64,000 bases of DNA from Vibrio maerlii (GCF_003415655.1 NZ_QRHC01000002.1:8-64007), one strand, 5' to 3'; numbered from the stretch's first letter, positions 43,327 to 52,895 are shown. Made by a program: numbers and translations. The notes: a model not told the origin generated them from the letters alone.

Positions 43327-44118
43327 CTAAAAATGGTAGTTGAGCAGGACAGTCGTCGACCACTGGTTCGAGTCATCGATGATTGGAGAATCATCCGCAG
43401 AATCCCCCCAAGTAAAAAAGTTGAGAGTGTGGGTTATATTCAGTTGCTTAGTAATTGGAACATAGAGATGGTAGCCAAGCTTGTAATTGACTTCACTAGA
43501 GCCAGAAAACTGAGGGCGGTCGATAGTCTCTTCACTTTCTCTCACACCAAAATAGTAGTCGGTGAAGTCTTCGCTTAAGTATCCGATTCCGGCATACGGC
43601 ATGATCTCAAAGGCAGAGAAAACTAATGGATAGCGATAAACAATGTCACCGACTAGGCCTTTATAACCACCAGAGATATCATGTTGGATGTCTGTAGAGA
43701 GTGTCCCGTTTGCGATTTTTATATCGAGGTTCAATCCGATGTCGTAGCTTAAATCACGATCACTCATTCCCTCGAGAGAAGTCGCAGTATCTTCATCATA
43801 ACGTATCGCTGTAGAAGCAATAAAAACGGCCATGTTAAAGGTATCGTCATTGGTGCCAAGAAAACGATAATTGATCCCTTGGAAGTCAGCGTTAAAGTCT
43901 TCTCCACGATAACCAAAGTTGGGAAGAAGGAGTGTATCGTGGTCTTGTCCCACATACCAATCGCTGCCGTGATAGACACCTAGGCTAGCCACCCAACGGT
44001 TTTCATGAGTGTAGACATTTCCGTTTCGAACATACTGCTTATCCGCCAATACGGGCTGACTGATTGCCGCAGTTGCGACCGACAATGTAGTTATCGCAAA
44101 GCTTAGTGCCTTCTGCAT
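43327..44118 (-). CDS. MipA/OmpV-family outer-membrane protein
   Basis: 263 residues with a signal peptide (cleavage near 'VLADKQ', residue 25). The mature part reads as a beta-barrel: 'ASLGVYHGSDWYVGQDHDTLLLPNFGYRGEDFNADFQGINYRFLG', split here by description, and a C-terminal Phe ('VLLNYHF') needed for BAM recognition. Such proteins (MipA, OmpV) have been linked to murein enzymes or adhesion. GAGG seven bases before ATG. 179 bp upstream of YitT, same strand, probably separate. Confidence 0.87.
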   Translation of the reverse strand: MQKALSFAITTLSVATAAISQPVLADKQYVRNGNVYTHENRWVASLGVYHGSDWYVGQDHDTLLLPNFGYRGEDFNADFQGINYRFLGTNDDTFNMAVFIASTAIRYDEDTATSLEGMSDRDLSYDIGLNLDIKIANGTLSTDIQHDISGGYKGLVGDIVYRYPLVFSAFEIMPYAGIGYLSEDFTDYYFGVRESEETIDRPQFSGSSEVNYKLGYHLYVPITKQLNITHTLNFFTWGDSADDSPIIDDSNQWSTTVLLNYHF

Positions 44119-44243
44119 AGACGACCTCTTCCTTGAATGTTGTTTTTCTTCGCTTGGAGTCAGCTACTCTTTTGAAAATATAGAACAAAGCTCAGCAGTT
44201 GGCAGTCATGAAATTGTATAATTATGTGATTTATCAAAGAAAA

Positions 44244-44280
44244 TGAAAAAACCTCCTATGGTCATTGACCAAAAGAGGCT
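44244..44280 (-). terminator. Intrinsic terminator after MFS exporter gene
   Basis: Interrupted hairpin CCTC-x3-TGGTC / GACCA-x3-GAGG, ending on the minus strand in TTTTTTC. Confidence 0.75.
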
Positions 44281-44318
44281 TTCATCTTAATTCGTCAAGC
44301 TATGCGTAAGTAGAAAGG

Positions 44319-45503
44319 CTATGCGTAGCTTTCTGCGACTTTTGCACTGCGTTTGTCTAGGTTTCCGCTCAAGTAAGTTAACGCTAGCGCACCAACTACA
44401 ATCACTGCGCCTATCCAAGGCGTGTTCATCACTCCTGCTTCAGCAACGATATGTCCTCCGCCCCAAGAGCCAAGTGCAATACCCACGTTAAATGCTGCGA
44501 TGTTCAAGCCTGAAGCCACATCAACGGCATCTGGCGCGTATTTCTCAGCAAGTTTAACTACGTAAACTTGAAGACCAGGTACGTTACCGAAAGCAAATGC
44601 CCCCCAAACCAGAATCGTTAGTACTGCTGCAATTGGATTGTATGCTGTGAAGTTAAAGCTCACTAGTACTGCTGCAAGACCAAGGAAAATCACTTTCAGC
44701 GCCTTCACCGGGCCCATTTTATCGGCCATCTTACCGCCCCAGATGTTACCGAAAGCAACAGACACACCGTATACCAACATGATTAGGCCAATCGCACTTT
44801 CACCAAAGCCAGTCACCTCTTGAAGGATCGGTGCAAGATAGGTAAACGCGACAAACGTGCCACCGTAACCCAACGCTGTAATTGCATAAACCAGTAATAA
44901 ACGAGGCTGAGTTAAAACCTTTAGCTGAGCCGACAACTTAGTTGCCGGTGGTTGTTTCAGGTTACTTGGCACAAGCAGTGCGCTACCAATGAGAGCGATC
45001 AAGCCTAGTACAGAAACCGTTAGGAACGTTGCTTGCCAGCCGAAGTGTTGACCAATGTAGGTACCCAATGGAACACCGGTTACCAGTGCCACAGTCAAGC
45101 CCGTAAACATGATCGCGATTGCGCTTGCCGCTTTCTCTTTTGCAACTAGACCCGTTGCTATCGTCGAGCCAATGGAAAAGAACACACCGTGTGCTAGACC
45201 CGTTAAGATACGCGCCGTCACAAGGCTTGCGTAACCTGGTGCTTGCCAAGCTAAGAGGTTACCTGCAACAAACAGGGCCATTACTGACAACAACACATGC
45301 TTGCGCTTCCAGTTACCGGTTAATGCTGTCAATACCGGTGCGCCAATCGCAACACCTAATGCGTAAAGACTTACCAATAAGCCAGCTGATGGCAGTGATA
45401 CACCCAGGTCGGTCGCCATGGTTGGTAATAGTCCTACGATAACGAATTCTGTGGTTCCGATGGCAAAGGCACTTAATGTCAGCGCCAATAGTGCTAAAGG
45501 CAT
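44319..45503 (-). CDS. MFS exporter, DHA1 family (AraJ/YdhP-like)
   Basis: 394 residues, 12 hydrophobic helices. 'TEFVIVGLLPTMATDLGVSLPSAGLLVSLYALGVAIGAPVLTAL' region and 'RILTGLAHGVFFSIGS' are characteristic of drug/sugar efflux carriers of the AraJ/YdhP group. Divergent from a LysR gene, an arrangement in which the regulator usually controls the exporter. A 24-bp palindrome lies 27 bp upstream. Substrate unknown. Confidence 0.88.
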   Translation of the reverse strand: MPLALLALTLSAFAIGTTEFVIVGLLPTMATDLGVSLPSAGLLVSLYALGVAIGAPVLTALTGNWKRKHVLLSVMALFVAGNLLAWQAPGYASLVTARILTGLAHGVFFSIGSTIATGLVAKEKAASAIAIMFTGLTVALVTGVPLGTYIGQHFGWQATFLTVSVLGLIALIGSALLVPSNLKQPPATKLSAQLKVLTQPRLLLVYAITALGYGGTFVAFTYLAPILQEVTGFGESAIGLIMLVYGVSVAFGNIWGGKMADKMGPVKALKVIFLGLAAVLVSFNFTAYNPIAAVLTILVWGAFAFGNVPGLQVYVVKLAEKYAPDAVDVASGLNIAAFNVGIALGSWGGGHIVAEAGVMNTPWIGAVIVVGALALTYLSGNLDKRSAKVAESYA

Positions 45504-45529
45504 AATTTACTCTCTTTGTTCTTGATAAA

Positions 45530-45553
45530 CCGATCGCTCATATGAGCAATCGG
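45530..45553. promoter_or_regulatory. 24-bp palindrome in the MFS/LysR divergent region
   Basis: Outer arms CCGAT / ATCGG and inner arms GCTCAT / ATGAGC, with one mismatched pair between them: 22 of 24 bases are symmetrical. It lies 27 bp before the MFS start and about 180 bp before the LysR start, a plausible operator. Confidence 0.6.
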
Positions 45554-45730
45554 CTCGTTCTGAATATGGGGTCGTTGGCTCTTCGATGCTTAACAATAAG
45601 AAATCGTGAACCCCGTCCTGTTTTGTTGGCGCTATTATTAAGAGAAATTGAGTTGCAAAAAACAGTGCAAATAACAAATGACTTTTGTATATTTTGCAAA
45701 AATACTATTTTAAGAACTGGGAAGAGTGAT

Positions 45731-46612
45731 ATGCGAACACGCTCGGATGATCTGCAGATTCTATTGGCGGTTGTCGACACTGGTGGCTTTTCTTCAGCTG
45801 CACAGGCGCTAGATATCCAAGTCGCGAAGGTATCGCGTGCGGTAGCAAAAATCGAGAATCAACTTGGTATATCACTGCTCAACAGGACGACTCGCCGTGT
45901 GAGCGTAACAGAAGAAGGACGCGCGTTTATCGATGCTATCCGCCACGGCATCAACCTTATTGAACAAGCAGAAGAAGAGATTGCAGCGAGGGGCGAAAAG
46001 CCAAAGGGCAAACTGAGAGTGGATGCGGCAAGCCCTTTTGTCTTGCATCAATTAGTACCGTTAGTGAAGGACTTTAAGCAGCACTATCCAGAAATCGACC
46101 TTGAGCTGACTTCTAATGAGGGCTTTGTTGACCTCTTAGAGAAACGTACCGATGTCGCGATTCGTATCGGCCAATTGACCGATTCAACCTTGCATGCAAA
46201 GCCGCTTGGTAAAAGCTTACTGTATTTGGTGGCATCGCCAGACTACCTAGCCCTGCGCGGTATTCCAAAATCAGGACAAGACCTCATCAGTCATCAATTG
46301 ATCGGCTTTACAGGCCCTAAAGTACTGAATGAATGGCCTCTACCTGGTGTTGGGCAGATTACGCCAGCGACCGTTTCTAGTAATGGTGAAACCGTCAGGC
46401 AGCTTGCCTTGATGGGAAATGGGATTGCGTGCCTGTCTGGCTTTATGGTCAAAGAAGATATTGCACAAGGGAAACTGATCCCGTTGTTTGAAGATGAGAA
46501 ACTGACTAACACAGGTCGAGAGCAGGTAAACGCGGTTTATTATCGTTCGTCGAACGTTTCAAAACGAATATCAGCCTTCATCGACTTTATTCAATCAAGG
46601 CTGACATTGTAG
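45731..46612 (+). CDS. LysR-family regulator, divergent from MFS exporter
   Basis: 293 residues. HTH 'DLQILLAVVDTGGFSSAAQALDIQVAKVSRAVAKIENQLGISLLNRTTRR' type (quoted in parts: 'VVDTGGFSSAAQALDIQ', 'ISLLNRTTRRVSVTEEG') and LysR effector domain ('GKLRVDAASPFVLHQLVPL'). ATG 45731 has AAGAG six bases upstream; the frame is open 63 codons further but without HTH similarity. Likely controls the MFS gene. Confidence 0.9.
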   Translation: MRTRSDDLQILLAVVDTGGFSSAAQALDIQVAKVSRAVAKIENQLGISLLNRTTRRVSVTEEGRAFIDAIRHGINLIEQAEEEIAARGEKPKGKLRVDAASPFVLHQLVPLVKDFKQHYPEIDLELTSNEGFVDLLEKRTDVAIRIGQLTDSTLHAKPLGKSLLYLVASPDYLALRGIPKSGQDLISHQLIGFTGPKVLNEWPLPGVGQITPATVSSNGETVRQLALMGNGIACLSGFMVKEDIAQGKLIPLFEDEKLTNTGREQVNAVYYRSSNVSKRISAFIDFIQSRLTL

Positions 46613-46644
46613 ATAGATCCGTTAAATTAGGTATTGAGCTTGTG

Positions 46645-47538
46645 TTACGCCGCTACGTTCAAATGCAGCTGCAATCGACTTGCGTGCTTAGATAGGCGCT
46701 TCTTTAAGGTATTACGGATGCGCTCTAGCTCAACCACTGAAACGCTCGATTGCTTTACACGCATATCCACATCAACTCGGAGCTCCTGACCAACTTTAGT
46801 TAATGCGGCTAATGACAGCTCTGGTGTAGATTCACCGTCTACAATCGCAATCTCTTTGCCCACTGAGCGACATAGCTCACCACTCGGACGCATCATTAAT
46901 AGTTCGCGCATTGCATCACGCAACATATCAAACGGTACCTTGATGAAGTAAAAAGACATCGCAACCATCATCATTGGGTCTGCATATACCGCGTATTCCG
47001 CCCATGGAGAATAAGTCAAAGCAAGCGCAGCTAAGAAACCTAAGGTTACGGCAACACTCAGTAGTGTATCCATTTGCCATTGTTTCGCTTCTGCGTCAAT
47101 GAGACCAGACTCAACCTGGCGGCCTTTCTTAGCGATATACCACCAGCCGAAACCACAACCAAGAACGTTCACAATACCAAAGATAGTCGCAATAGATGCA
47201 TCAACCTCGCGGCCACCAGAGAAGAGCGCCTGGACCGCTGAAAACAATGAATAGCCCACGATCACTAAGATCACACTCGCCTTGATCGCAATTACAATCG
47301 GTTCGATCATCGATTTACCAAACGGAAAACGAGATTTTTGCGGACGGCTGATGTAGTAAGCTGCGCTTAGTGACAATAAAGTTAACAGTAGGCTAACTAG
47401 GGAGTAAACACCGTCAAATACGATTACAAGAGAACCAACCAGCAATCCTAAAACCAGTCCACCCACCGCAAAGCCTGATGCTAAAAGGGCTGAAAAGATA
47501 AGGATTTGTTTTTGATTGTTGGTTTTCCTGTCACACAT
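46645..47538 (-). CDS. Cation diffusion facilitator family transporter, altered metal site
   Basis: 297 residues, about six membrane helices and a C-terminal cytosolic domain ('LAALTKVGQELRVDVDMRVKQSS') of the CDF fold. In YiiP the transport site is D-x3-D in helix 2 and H-x3-D in helix 5. Here the matching places read D-x3-S ('FDGVYS') and Q-x3-D ('QWQMD'), so two metal ligands differ. It may carry a different cation or be otherwise specialised. Convergent with the LysR gene. Confidence 0.82.
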   Translation of the reverse strand: MCDRKTNNQKQILIFSALLASGFAVGGLVLGLLVGSLVIVFDGVYSLVSLLLTLLSLSAAYYISRPQKSRFPFGKSMIEPIVIAIKASVILVIVGYSLFSAVQALFSGGREVDASIATIFGIVNVLGCGFGWWYIAKKGRQVESGLIDAEAKQWQMDTLLSVAVTLGFLAALALTYSPWAEYAVYADPMMMVAMSFYFIKVPFDMLRDAMRELLMMRPSGELCRSVGKEIAIVDGESTPELSLAALTKVGQELRVDVDMRVKQSSVSVVELERIRNTLKKRLSKHASRLQLHLNVAA

Positions 47539-47719
47539 GATGTTTTCCTAGTCGAGAATACATCACCTATGTTGGCTAACTTAACAACAACTCACAAATG
47601 AAACTTGGTGAATGTTTGATGACAAGAAGTGGAAGTTCTAACTATATACAATTAAAACAATAAGTTATATGCAACTCATAGTGTCAAAAATAATGACACT
47701 GACTGACAAATTTATAAAT

Positions 47720-48598
47720 CTAAAAATCAAACAGGTAATCACTCAGTTTGTCGGCTAACCAACTCATTGCTGGGTGCTCACTCATACCTGTGGCGGTAAA
47801 CATACAAAAATCTTCTTGAATCAATCCGTAAGTATGCTTAATCACCGACAGCTTTTGCTCTCTAAGTAGTTGGCGTATAAGCGGTTCTGGTAGTACTCCC
47901 CAAGTCCCCTCGTCTAAAATTGACGCCAACATATAGTCGAAGCTCGAAAAGCCAATGTGACTCAATGAGAAGGGTTCGAGCTCTGGGTTATCTTTCTCGT
48001 TGAGGTAAACCATCAAGGCCTGCATGTGCGCGCGAAGCTCTTCATCCGATACTCGACGCATCTTACTCAATGGATGGTCGGTACCACACACAGACATTAA
48101 ACGTATTTTCCCTAATGGATTGAAAGTGATCTGCGGATAATCAATTCGTTCATAATCAACACCAAACGCAAAGTCTACCTGACCCGTTTCAACCAAGTTA
48201 GCTAGGTCACCACTTGATGCAAGGACGGTGTTAAACGCAGTAGAGGGAAATTGATTATTTAGATTATGAGCCAGCTCATGCCACAGTTCATCAGGCAAAG
48301 AGTCATCGCGAGCAATCCAGACTTCGGCATTAAACTCGCCCGATACATTCGCACAGGTTTGGCGGATACGTTGCGCCGTCACCAACATGTGCTCACAATC
48401 TTTGAAGATCGCCTTCCCAGCCTCGGATAGCACTAATTGATTGCCTGTTCTAACAAAAAGCTCAACGGTCAAGTCTTGCTCAAGCGCTTTTATCGCCATG
48501 CTCAACTTGGTCCGTTTGTAATCTAACTGTCTCGCCGCCTCTGAGACCGAGCCATGTTGTACTGCGGCACAAAAGGCCTCTAGTTGGGAAAGGTTCAT
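47720..48598 (-). CDS. LysR-family transcriptional regulator
   Basis: 292 residues. HTH 'LEAFCAAVQHGSVSEAARQLDYKRTKLSMAIKALEQDLTVELF' in parts, and an effector domain. 'YKRTKLSMAIKALEQDL' is less typical in the recognition helix than most LysR proteins. It resembles the regulator at 60111 in size and style ('SQAAKKLGKDRTTVREQVKALEDSY'). Divergent from the DUF1349 gene; a solo MITE end lies between. Confidence 0.87.
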   Translation of the reverse strand: MNLSQLEAFCAAVQHGSVSEAARQLDYKRTKLSMAIKALEQDLTVELFVRTGNQLVLSEAGKAIFKDCEHMLVTAQRIRQTCANVSGEFNAEVWIARDDSLPDELWHELAHNLNNQFPSTAFNTVLASSGDLANLVETGQVDFAFGVDYERIDYPQITFNPLGKIRLMSVCGTDHPLSKMRRVSDEELRAHMQALMVYLNEKDNPELEPFSLSHIGFSSFDYMLASILDEGTWGVLPEPLIRQLLREQKLSVIKHTYGLIQEDFCMFTATGMSEHPAMSWLADKLSDYLFDF

Positions 48599-48641
48599 TG
48601 CCGTGGTTTACTCCCTATTACCTGCTCAGGTTTAATTTGTG

Positions 48642-48656
48642 TAGGGTCTGTTGACC
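48642..48656. repeat. Solo copy of the MITE terminal repeat
   Basis: TAGGGTCTGTTGACC, identical over 15 bases (including the TA) to the left end of the 264-bp element. No second end found nearby. Lies in the LysR/DUF1349 intergenic region. Confidence 0.5.
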
Positions 48657-48735
48657 TAACTATGATCGCTATCAAGTGAATAAAACACAAGCCTGCAGTA
48701 ACATGCAGTAATAACAATATCGATGGAACTCCTAC

Positions 48736-49365
48736 ATGGTTGATTTTACAAGAGGTTCTTGGATTAACGAACCTAAAACACATCAAGTAACCTCTAAGTC
48801 GGTTACGATCACGACAGAACCAGAGACCGATTTCTGGCAGCGCTCTTATTACGGCTTCAGAAACGACAATGCACCTGCCCTGCAAATCGAATCTGGGGAA
48901 AACTTCACGTTTACTACTCGCGTAGATTTCGATTACCAAGCGCAGTTTGACCAATGTGGTTTGATTATCTATCTCGATAACGACAATTGGTTCAAAGCGT
49001 CCATCGAGTATGAGAATGAGGAATTCTCTCGCCTAGGCAGCGTGGTAACGAATTTAGGATACTCTGATTGGGCAACCACAGATATCGCACTACCAAACCA
49101 CATTTGGTACCGCTTGAGCCGTCGTGGCCCTGACTTCTTGATTGAATCCTCAATCGATGGCACGACCTTTAAACAGATGCGTATTTTCCACCTTCACAAG
49201 CTTGGTGAAACAACCACTGAGATGGGCAAAGCGAACCCGCCACTACCAGCGAGTAATAACGTAAAGTTTGGTGTCTATGCATGTAGCCCACTGAAGTCTT
49301 CGTTCACAGCAACGTTCAGTGAAATGTCACTGGTGCCTTGCCAATGGCTAGCGCATCCGGTGTAA
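48736..49365 (+). CDS. DUF1349 (concanavalin-like) protein
   Basis: 209 residues, no signal peptide. 'TEPETDFWQRSYYGFRND', 'FDQCGLIIYLDNDNWFKASIEYE' and 'WYRLSRRGPDFLIESSIDGTTF' are the conserved strands of the DUF1349 jelly-roll family, found in bacteria and yeast; biochemical role not settled. Probably cytosolic. Divergent from a LysR gene that may control it. Confidence 0.87.
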   Translation: MVDFTRGSWINEPKTHQVTSKSVTITTEPETDFWQRSYYGFRNDNAPALQIESGENFTFTTRVDFDYQAQFDQCGLIIYLDNDNWFKASIEYENEEFSRLGSVVTNLGYSDWATTDIALPNHIWYRLSRRGPDFLIESSIDGTTFKQMRIFHLHKLGETTTEMGKANPPLPASNNVKFGVYACSPLKSSFTATFSEMSLVPCQWLAHPV

Positions 49366-49447
49366 ATTTAAGAAACAACTTTAAAGGGTTACTTCATTAG
49401 CCAGATGATAAAGTACCGTTTTTGAAAAATAACCAAGGAAGAATTAT

Positions 49448-49786
49448 ATGGATCAATTTCTAGAACGACTCAAGACAACACCGAATGAGGTGATGTTTGA
49501 GCAAACCATGCAAGTCATTGACGAGCATTTTGACTTTCACCCTGTCAGCTTCAAAAATGGCGAGACCGAGAACCAAGCAGGTCAAAACAATGGCTCATGT
49601 AAGATCTTTGCGTTTGCTCAGATTCAAGGGTTAGACGAATCATCGACACTGGCGTGTTTTGGTCAGTTCTATCGCGACGACGTTCTAAAGAACCCTAATG
49701 GTGATGACCATGCCAATATCCGCAACTTTATCGAGCACGGGTGGGCAGGTATTCACTTTGATGGTACGGCGCTGACAACAAAGTAA
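49448..49786 (+). CDS. HopJ-family protein
   Basis: 112 residues. 'FLERLKTTPNEVMFEQTMQVIDEHFDF', 'FKNGETENQAGQNNGSCKIFAFA' and 'ACFGQFYRDDV' are the signature of the HopJ family, first named from Pseudomonas type III effectors but widespread in marine gamma-proteobacteria with no type III system near it. No secretion signal; most likely a housekeeping protein here. AAGGA ten bases before ATG. A terminator follows. Confidence 0.88.
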   Translation: MDQFLERLKTTPNEVMFEQTMQVIDEHFDFHPVSFKNGETENQAGQNNGSCKIFAFAQIQGLDESSTLACFGQFYRDDVLKNPNGDDHANIRNFIEHGWAGIHFDGTALTTK

Positions 49787-49820
49787 TCCTTCAAACAGGT
49801 TCATGCCTATTCACCAATAC

Positions 49821-49852
49821 CAAGTACTCCATGAATTAGTGTGGAGTACTTT
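49821..49852 (+). terminator. Hairpin after HopJ-family gene
   Basis: AAGTACTCCA / TGGAGTACTT stem with a ten-base loop; the following TTGATAG has only a weak T run. Confidence 0.6.
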
Positions 49853-49990
49853 GATAGTCTCTCATTGATAACAATAATTTATTATCTTTATAATTATTGA
49901 TAATTTCACGATTCAAAACTTCATACCTATACTTCTCCATATCGAAACGACACACGAAACAAATAATCAAATCAGTTTTTGGAGAAAGTT

Positions 49991-50482
49991 ATGAAAATGA
50001 ATCACGTTGGTATCATGGTTGGCGACATGGACAAAGCAGTAGAGTTCTACACTAAAGCGCTAGGTCTTCGCATTGTAATGAACAACACTAAAGTCATCGA
50101 AGAGCGCGAATCTGCTATCGGTCGTATGTGTATCGCAGTATTTGGCGAAGGCTTCAAAGGCTTCAACATCGCTCACCTAGTGACCACTGATGGTATCGGT
50201 ATTGAGCTATTTGAAATGGTAGATCGTGAAGAGCGTCATAACGTTGATTTCTCTCGCCTAGGTATCTTCCACTTCTGCCTACAGCTGCCAAAAGAGCAGT
50301 TTGAATCAGCAATCAAACGTGTAGAAGAATTTGGCGGTAAAGTACGTATGGATATTCACCGTTACCACCCAGAAGATGATTCTAAGCAAGCACAAATGGT
50401 TTACCTAGAAGACCCGTTTGGCAACCTATTTGAGTTCTACTCTCACTCTTACGAAGACACTTACGCTTCTGACTACGAGTAA
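49991..50482 (+). CDS. VOC (glyoxalase/bleomycin-resistance) family protein
   Basis: 163 residues, a single VOC module: 'MNHVGIMVGDMDKAVEFYTKALGLRI' and 'YLEDPFGNLFEFYSHSYED'. Metal ligands are likely His3 or His4 region, Glu in 'GIELFEM', His in 'FHFCLQ', and Glu in 'NLFEFY'. Enzyme activity cannot be told: lyase, isomerase, dioxygenase and resistance proteins share this fold. ATG 49991 has GGAG seven bases upstream; a TTG four codons earlier overlaps that GGAG and is less likely. Very regular codon use suggests high expression. Terminator follows. Confidence 0.88.
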   Translation: MKMNHVGIMVGDMDKAVEFYTKALGLRIVMNNTKVIEERESAIGRMCIAVFGEGFKGFNIAHLVTTDGIGIELFEMVDREERHNVDFSRLGIFHFCLQLPKEQFESAIKRVEEFGGKVRMDIHRYHPEDDSKQAQMVYLEDPFGNLFEFYSHSYEDTYASDYE

Positions 50483-50514
50483 GACTCTCAATCATTAAAT
50501 ATGAATGATTTCAG

Positions 50515-50547
50515 TGCCCACTAGATATTTGATCTGGTGGGCATTTT
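50515..50547 (+). terminator. Intrinsic terminator after VOC gene
   Basis: TGCCCACTAGAT / ATCTGGTGGGCA stem with T run TTTTTC. The gene-free stretch from here to 50801 is AT-rich and shows no further feature I can support. Confidence 0.85.
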
Positions 50548-50801
50548 TCGTATCAATTCCTAAAAAGTTCCCCTCTCTTCCTTGACAGGTTTTTGCGTCG
50601 AACTCATCGCACTTGACTGATTTAAAACTCATTATTTCATTGTAAAAATGCTGCCTATTTCATACTCAATTATCGACTTCATTTCACTCTCTTGAAGCGG
50701 CTTACAATTTCGCAACACAAAATATTTTTATAAATAACAGTATGAGATCATATGCATTGCTCAATCAATAACGATAAACGGACAATACAAGGAAAATTAC
50801 A

Positions 50802-52190
50802 ATGCATAAGAATGATACTGTCCCGCTACCCTCCAACACTCGGGAGTGGTTTTTTAACCGCAACAGCCTAATCATTTTGGCGGATATTGCCTTATTCGCC
50901 ATCCTCTATTTCACCTTACCGTTCGAACCTCAAGTAGTGCTCGGGCTCAGCATACTGATATTTATTGCCATACTCTGGCTAACGGAAGCATTACACGTGA
51001 CCGTAACTGCTATTTTGGTTCCAATCATGGCGGTGCTTTTCGGTATTTTTAATACTCAGACAGCGCTCAATAATTTCTCCAATTCCATCATATTCTTATT
51101 CTTAGGTGGCTTTGCCCTTGCAGCAGCCATGCACAGGCAAGGGTTAGATAAGGTGATTGCTGACAAGGTATTGATCCTTGCCAAAGGAAAAATGAGCGTC
51201 GCGGTATTCATGCTCTTTGGTGTTACCGCAGCACTCTCCATGTGGATCAGTAACACCGCAACCGCAGCTATGATGCTACCCCTAGTTTTGGGTGTATTAA
51301 GTAAGGTCAATTCGGAAAGCGGACATAAAACTTATGTGTTTGTTTTGCTTGGGATTGCATACAGTGCAAGTATCGGTGGAATAGCAACTATTGTCGGCAG
51401 CCCACCCAATGCTATTGCAGCTGCAGAAGTAGGTTTGAGCTTTAGTGAGTGGATGTTCTACGGTGTGCCTACAGCAGTAATTTTATTACCCGTTGCTGTC
51501 ACGGTGCTCTATTTTGTCACCAAACCAGATCTAGCCGGTAGCTTTGAGCTGAATTACGAACCCGTTAACTGGGATAAAGGGAAAGTCGTAACCCTTGGGA
51601 TCTTTGCAGCAACGGTTTGTCTTTGGATCTTCAGTAAACCAATTAATGCCATGATTGGTGGCTATGCTAAGTTCGATACCATCGTCGCGTTGGGTGCTAT
51701 CGTTGCGGTTAACTTCGCGCGAGTAGTTCACTGGAAAGATATAGAAAAGACCGCTGACTGGGGTGTTTTGATCCTATTTGGTGGCGGTATTTGCTTAAGT
51801 AATGTCCTAAAAGCGACAGGTACCAGTGTGTTCTTAGCTAACGGACTGAGCGAGCTTATCTCTCACCTAGGTGTGTTCTTCATCATTGCCGTGATTGCGG
51901 TATTCGTGGTGTTCTTAACTGAATTTGCCAGTAATACAGCAAGCGCAGCACTACTCATCCCGGTATTTGCAACCGTGGCAGAGGCATTTGGTATGTCACC
52001 GGTGATTCTATCGGTATTGATTGCCGTTGCAGCGTCATGTGCCTTCATGTTGCCGGTAGCGACACCTCCGAATGCCATTGTATTTGGCTCTGGTCATATC
52101 AAACAAAATGAGATGATGCGTGTTGGTATCCTACTCAATATTGCTTGTATCGTTGCTCTTACCTTCATTGCAATGACCTTCTGGACGTAG
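50802..52190 (+). CDS. Sodium-coupled anion symporter, DASS family (VcINDY-like)
   Basis: 462 residues with 11-13 hydrophobic segments. Two inverted repeats each carry the S-N-T motif, '[14 protein letters not shown]' and '[13 protein letters not shown]', that binds the substrate carboxylate and sodium in VcINDY of Vibrio cholerae. 'GSPPNAIA' and 'VATPPNAIV' are the matching second hairpins. Probable substrates are succinate, malate, fumarate or citrate, energised by sodium; sulfate is possible in the family. Monocistronic with a terminator. Confidence 0.92.
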   Translation: MHKNDTVPLPSNTREWFFNRNSLIILADIALFAILYFTLPFEPQVVLGLSILIFIAILWLTEALHVTVTAILVPIMAVLFGIFNTQTALNNFSNSIIFLFLGGFALAAAMHRQGLDKVIADKVLILAKGKMSVAVFMLFGVTAALSMWISNTATAAMMLPLVLGVLSKVNSESGHKTYVFVLLGIAYSASIGGIATIVGSPPNAIAAAEVGLSFSEWMFYGVPTAVILLPVAVTVLYFVTKPDLAGSFELNYEPVNWDKGKVVTLGIFAATVCLWIFSKPINAMIGGYAKFDTIVALGAIVAVNFARVVHWKDIEKTADWGVLILFGGGICLSNVLKATGTSVFLANGLSELISHLGVFFIIAVIAVFVVFLTEFASNTASAALLIPVFATVAEAFGMSPVILSVLIAVAASCAFMLPVATPPNAIVFGSGHIKQNEMMRVGILLNIACIVALTFIAMTFWT

Positions 52191-52223
52191 GAACGGCTCA
52201 AGGTAGATTAAGCATACACAACG

Positions 52224-52253
52224 AAAAAAGGACGAGCATAGAACTCGTCCTTT
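52224..52253. terminator. Bidirectional terminator between symporter and membrane protein
   Basis: AAAGGACGAG / CTCGTCCTTT stem with a seven-base loop; A-rich on the left and T-rich on the right, between convergent genes. Confidence 0.85.
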
Positions 52254-52273
52254 CTTTTATCTTATTATTTTTA

Positions 52274-52735
52274 TTACGCTTTTTGTTCTTTGCCTTCTAA
52301 TGCGAAGTAGATTCTTGAAACTATCGCTTCTGCAATCAAGATAGCAAAGACAACAGCGAAGAAGGCAACGACACCATGCCATGGACCAGTAAAGCTCACC
52401 TTGTCACCAAACATCAGGTTGATCGCTTCTAGCATAAGGAATTTAGAGCCTACCAAGATAACGTAAGTCGATAGACCACGATAAATCTTAGGAGCTAGAC
52501 CTTCTTTTGCTTTGAAATAATTGGCAATTTTATGCTCCAAGCCAATAGAGAACTTAAGCAGTAACTGAAGAAGAATTGCGGCTGCAAAAGAGATAGTGAA
52601 CGACTCAATGTTGACATACTCCCAATACTCATCGAAAAAGTTGAGTACCACCAAGTCAACTAATACTGCCAGAGAATAGCCAACGAATAGACGCTGTGGA
52701 GTGTTAAAACCGTATACTTTATTTTCTTTGCTCAT
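52274..52735 (-). CDS. Small integral membrane protein, function unknown
   Basis: 153 residues with four hydrophobic stretches (about 17-33, 47-65, 85-105, 120-142). 'FFDEYWEYVNIESFTISFAAAILLQLLLK' in parts and the charged loop 'LEHKIANYFKAKEGLAPK' suggest a helical-hairpin membrane protein. No Cys. Conserved-looking and with its own upstream region, but I do not recognise the family. Confidence 0.75.
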   Translation of the reverse strand: MSKENKVYGFNTPQRLFVGYSLAVLVDLVVLNFFDEYWEYVNIESFTISFAAAILLQLLLKFSIGLEHKIANYFKAKEGLAPKIYRGLSTYVILVGSKFLMLEAINLMFGDKVSFTGPWHGVVAFFAVVFAILIAEAIVSRIYFALEGKEQKA

Positions 52736-52852
52736 TGCTTAGCCCTAAATCAGTTCTTGTTGAGTACGAGATAGAGTTTAGGGAATCTTTTGCAATCAAA
52801 CTTGCCATTTCATGCCACACTCACACGTTTGTGAGGCTGTAAATATAAAATA

Positions 52853-52879
52853 GGGTATAGCAATCTAATTGCTATACCC
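52853..52879 (-). terminator. Intrinsic terminator after YcaD-like MFS gene
   Basis: GGGTATAGCAAT / ATTGCTATACCC perfect 12-bp stem with a three-base loop; on the minus strand followed by TATTTTATATTT. Confidence 0.8.
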
Positions 52880-52895
52880 TTGTTTGTGTTATCGA

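Noticed and set aside
49448..49786. Type III effector, from the name of the HopJ family
   Set aside because: No type III genes, chaperone or secretion signal nearby; the family is widespread in bacteria without such systems.
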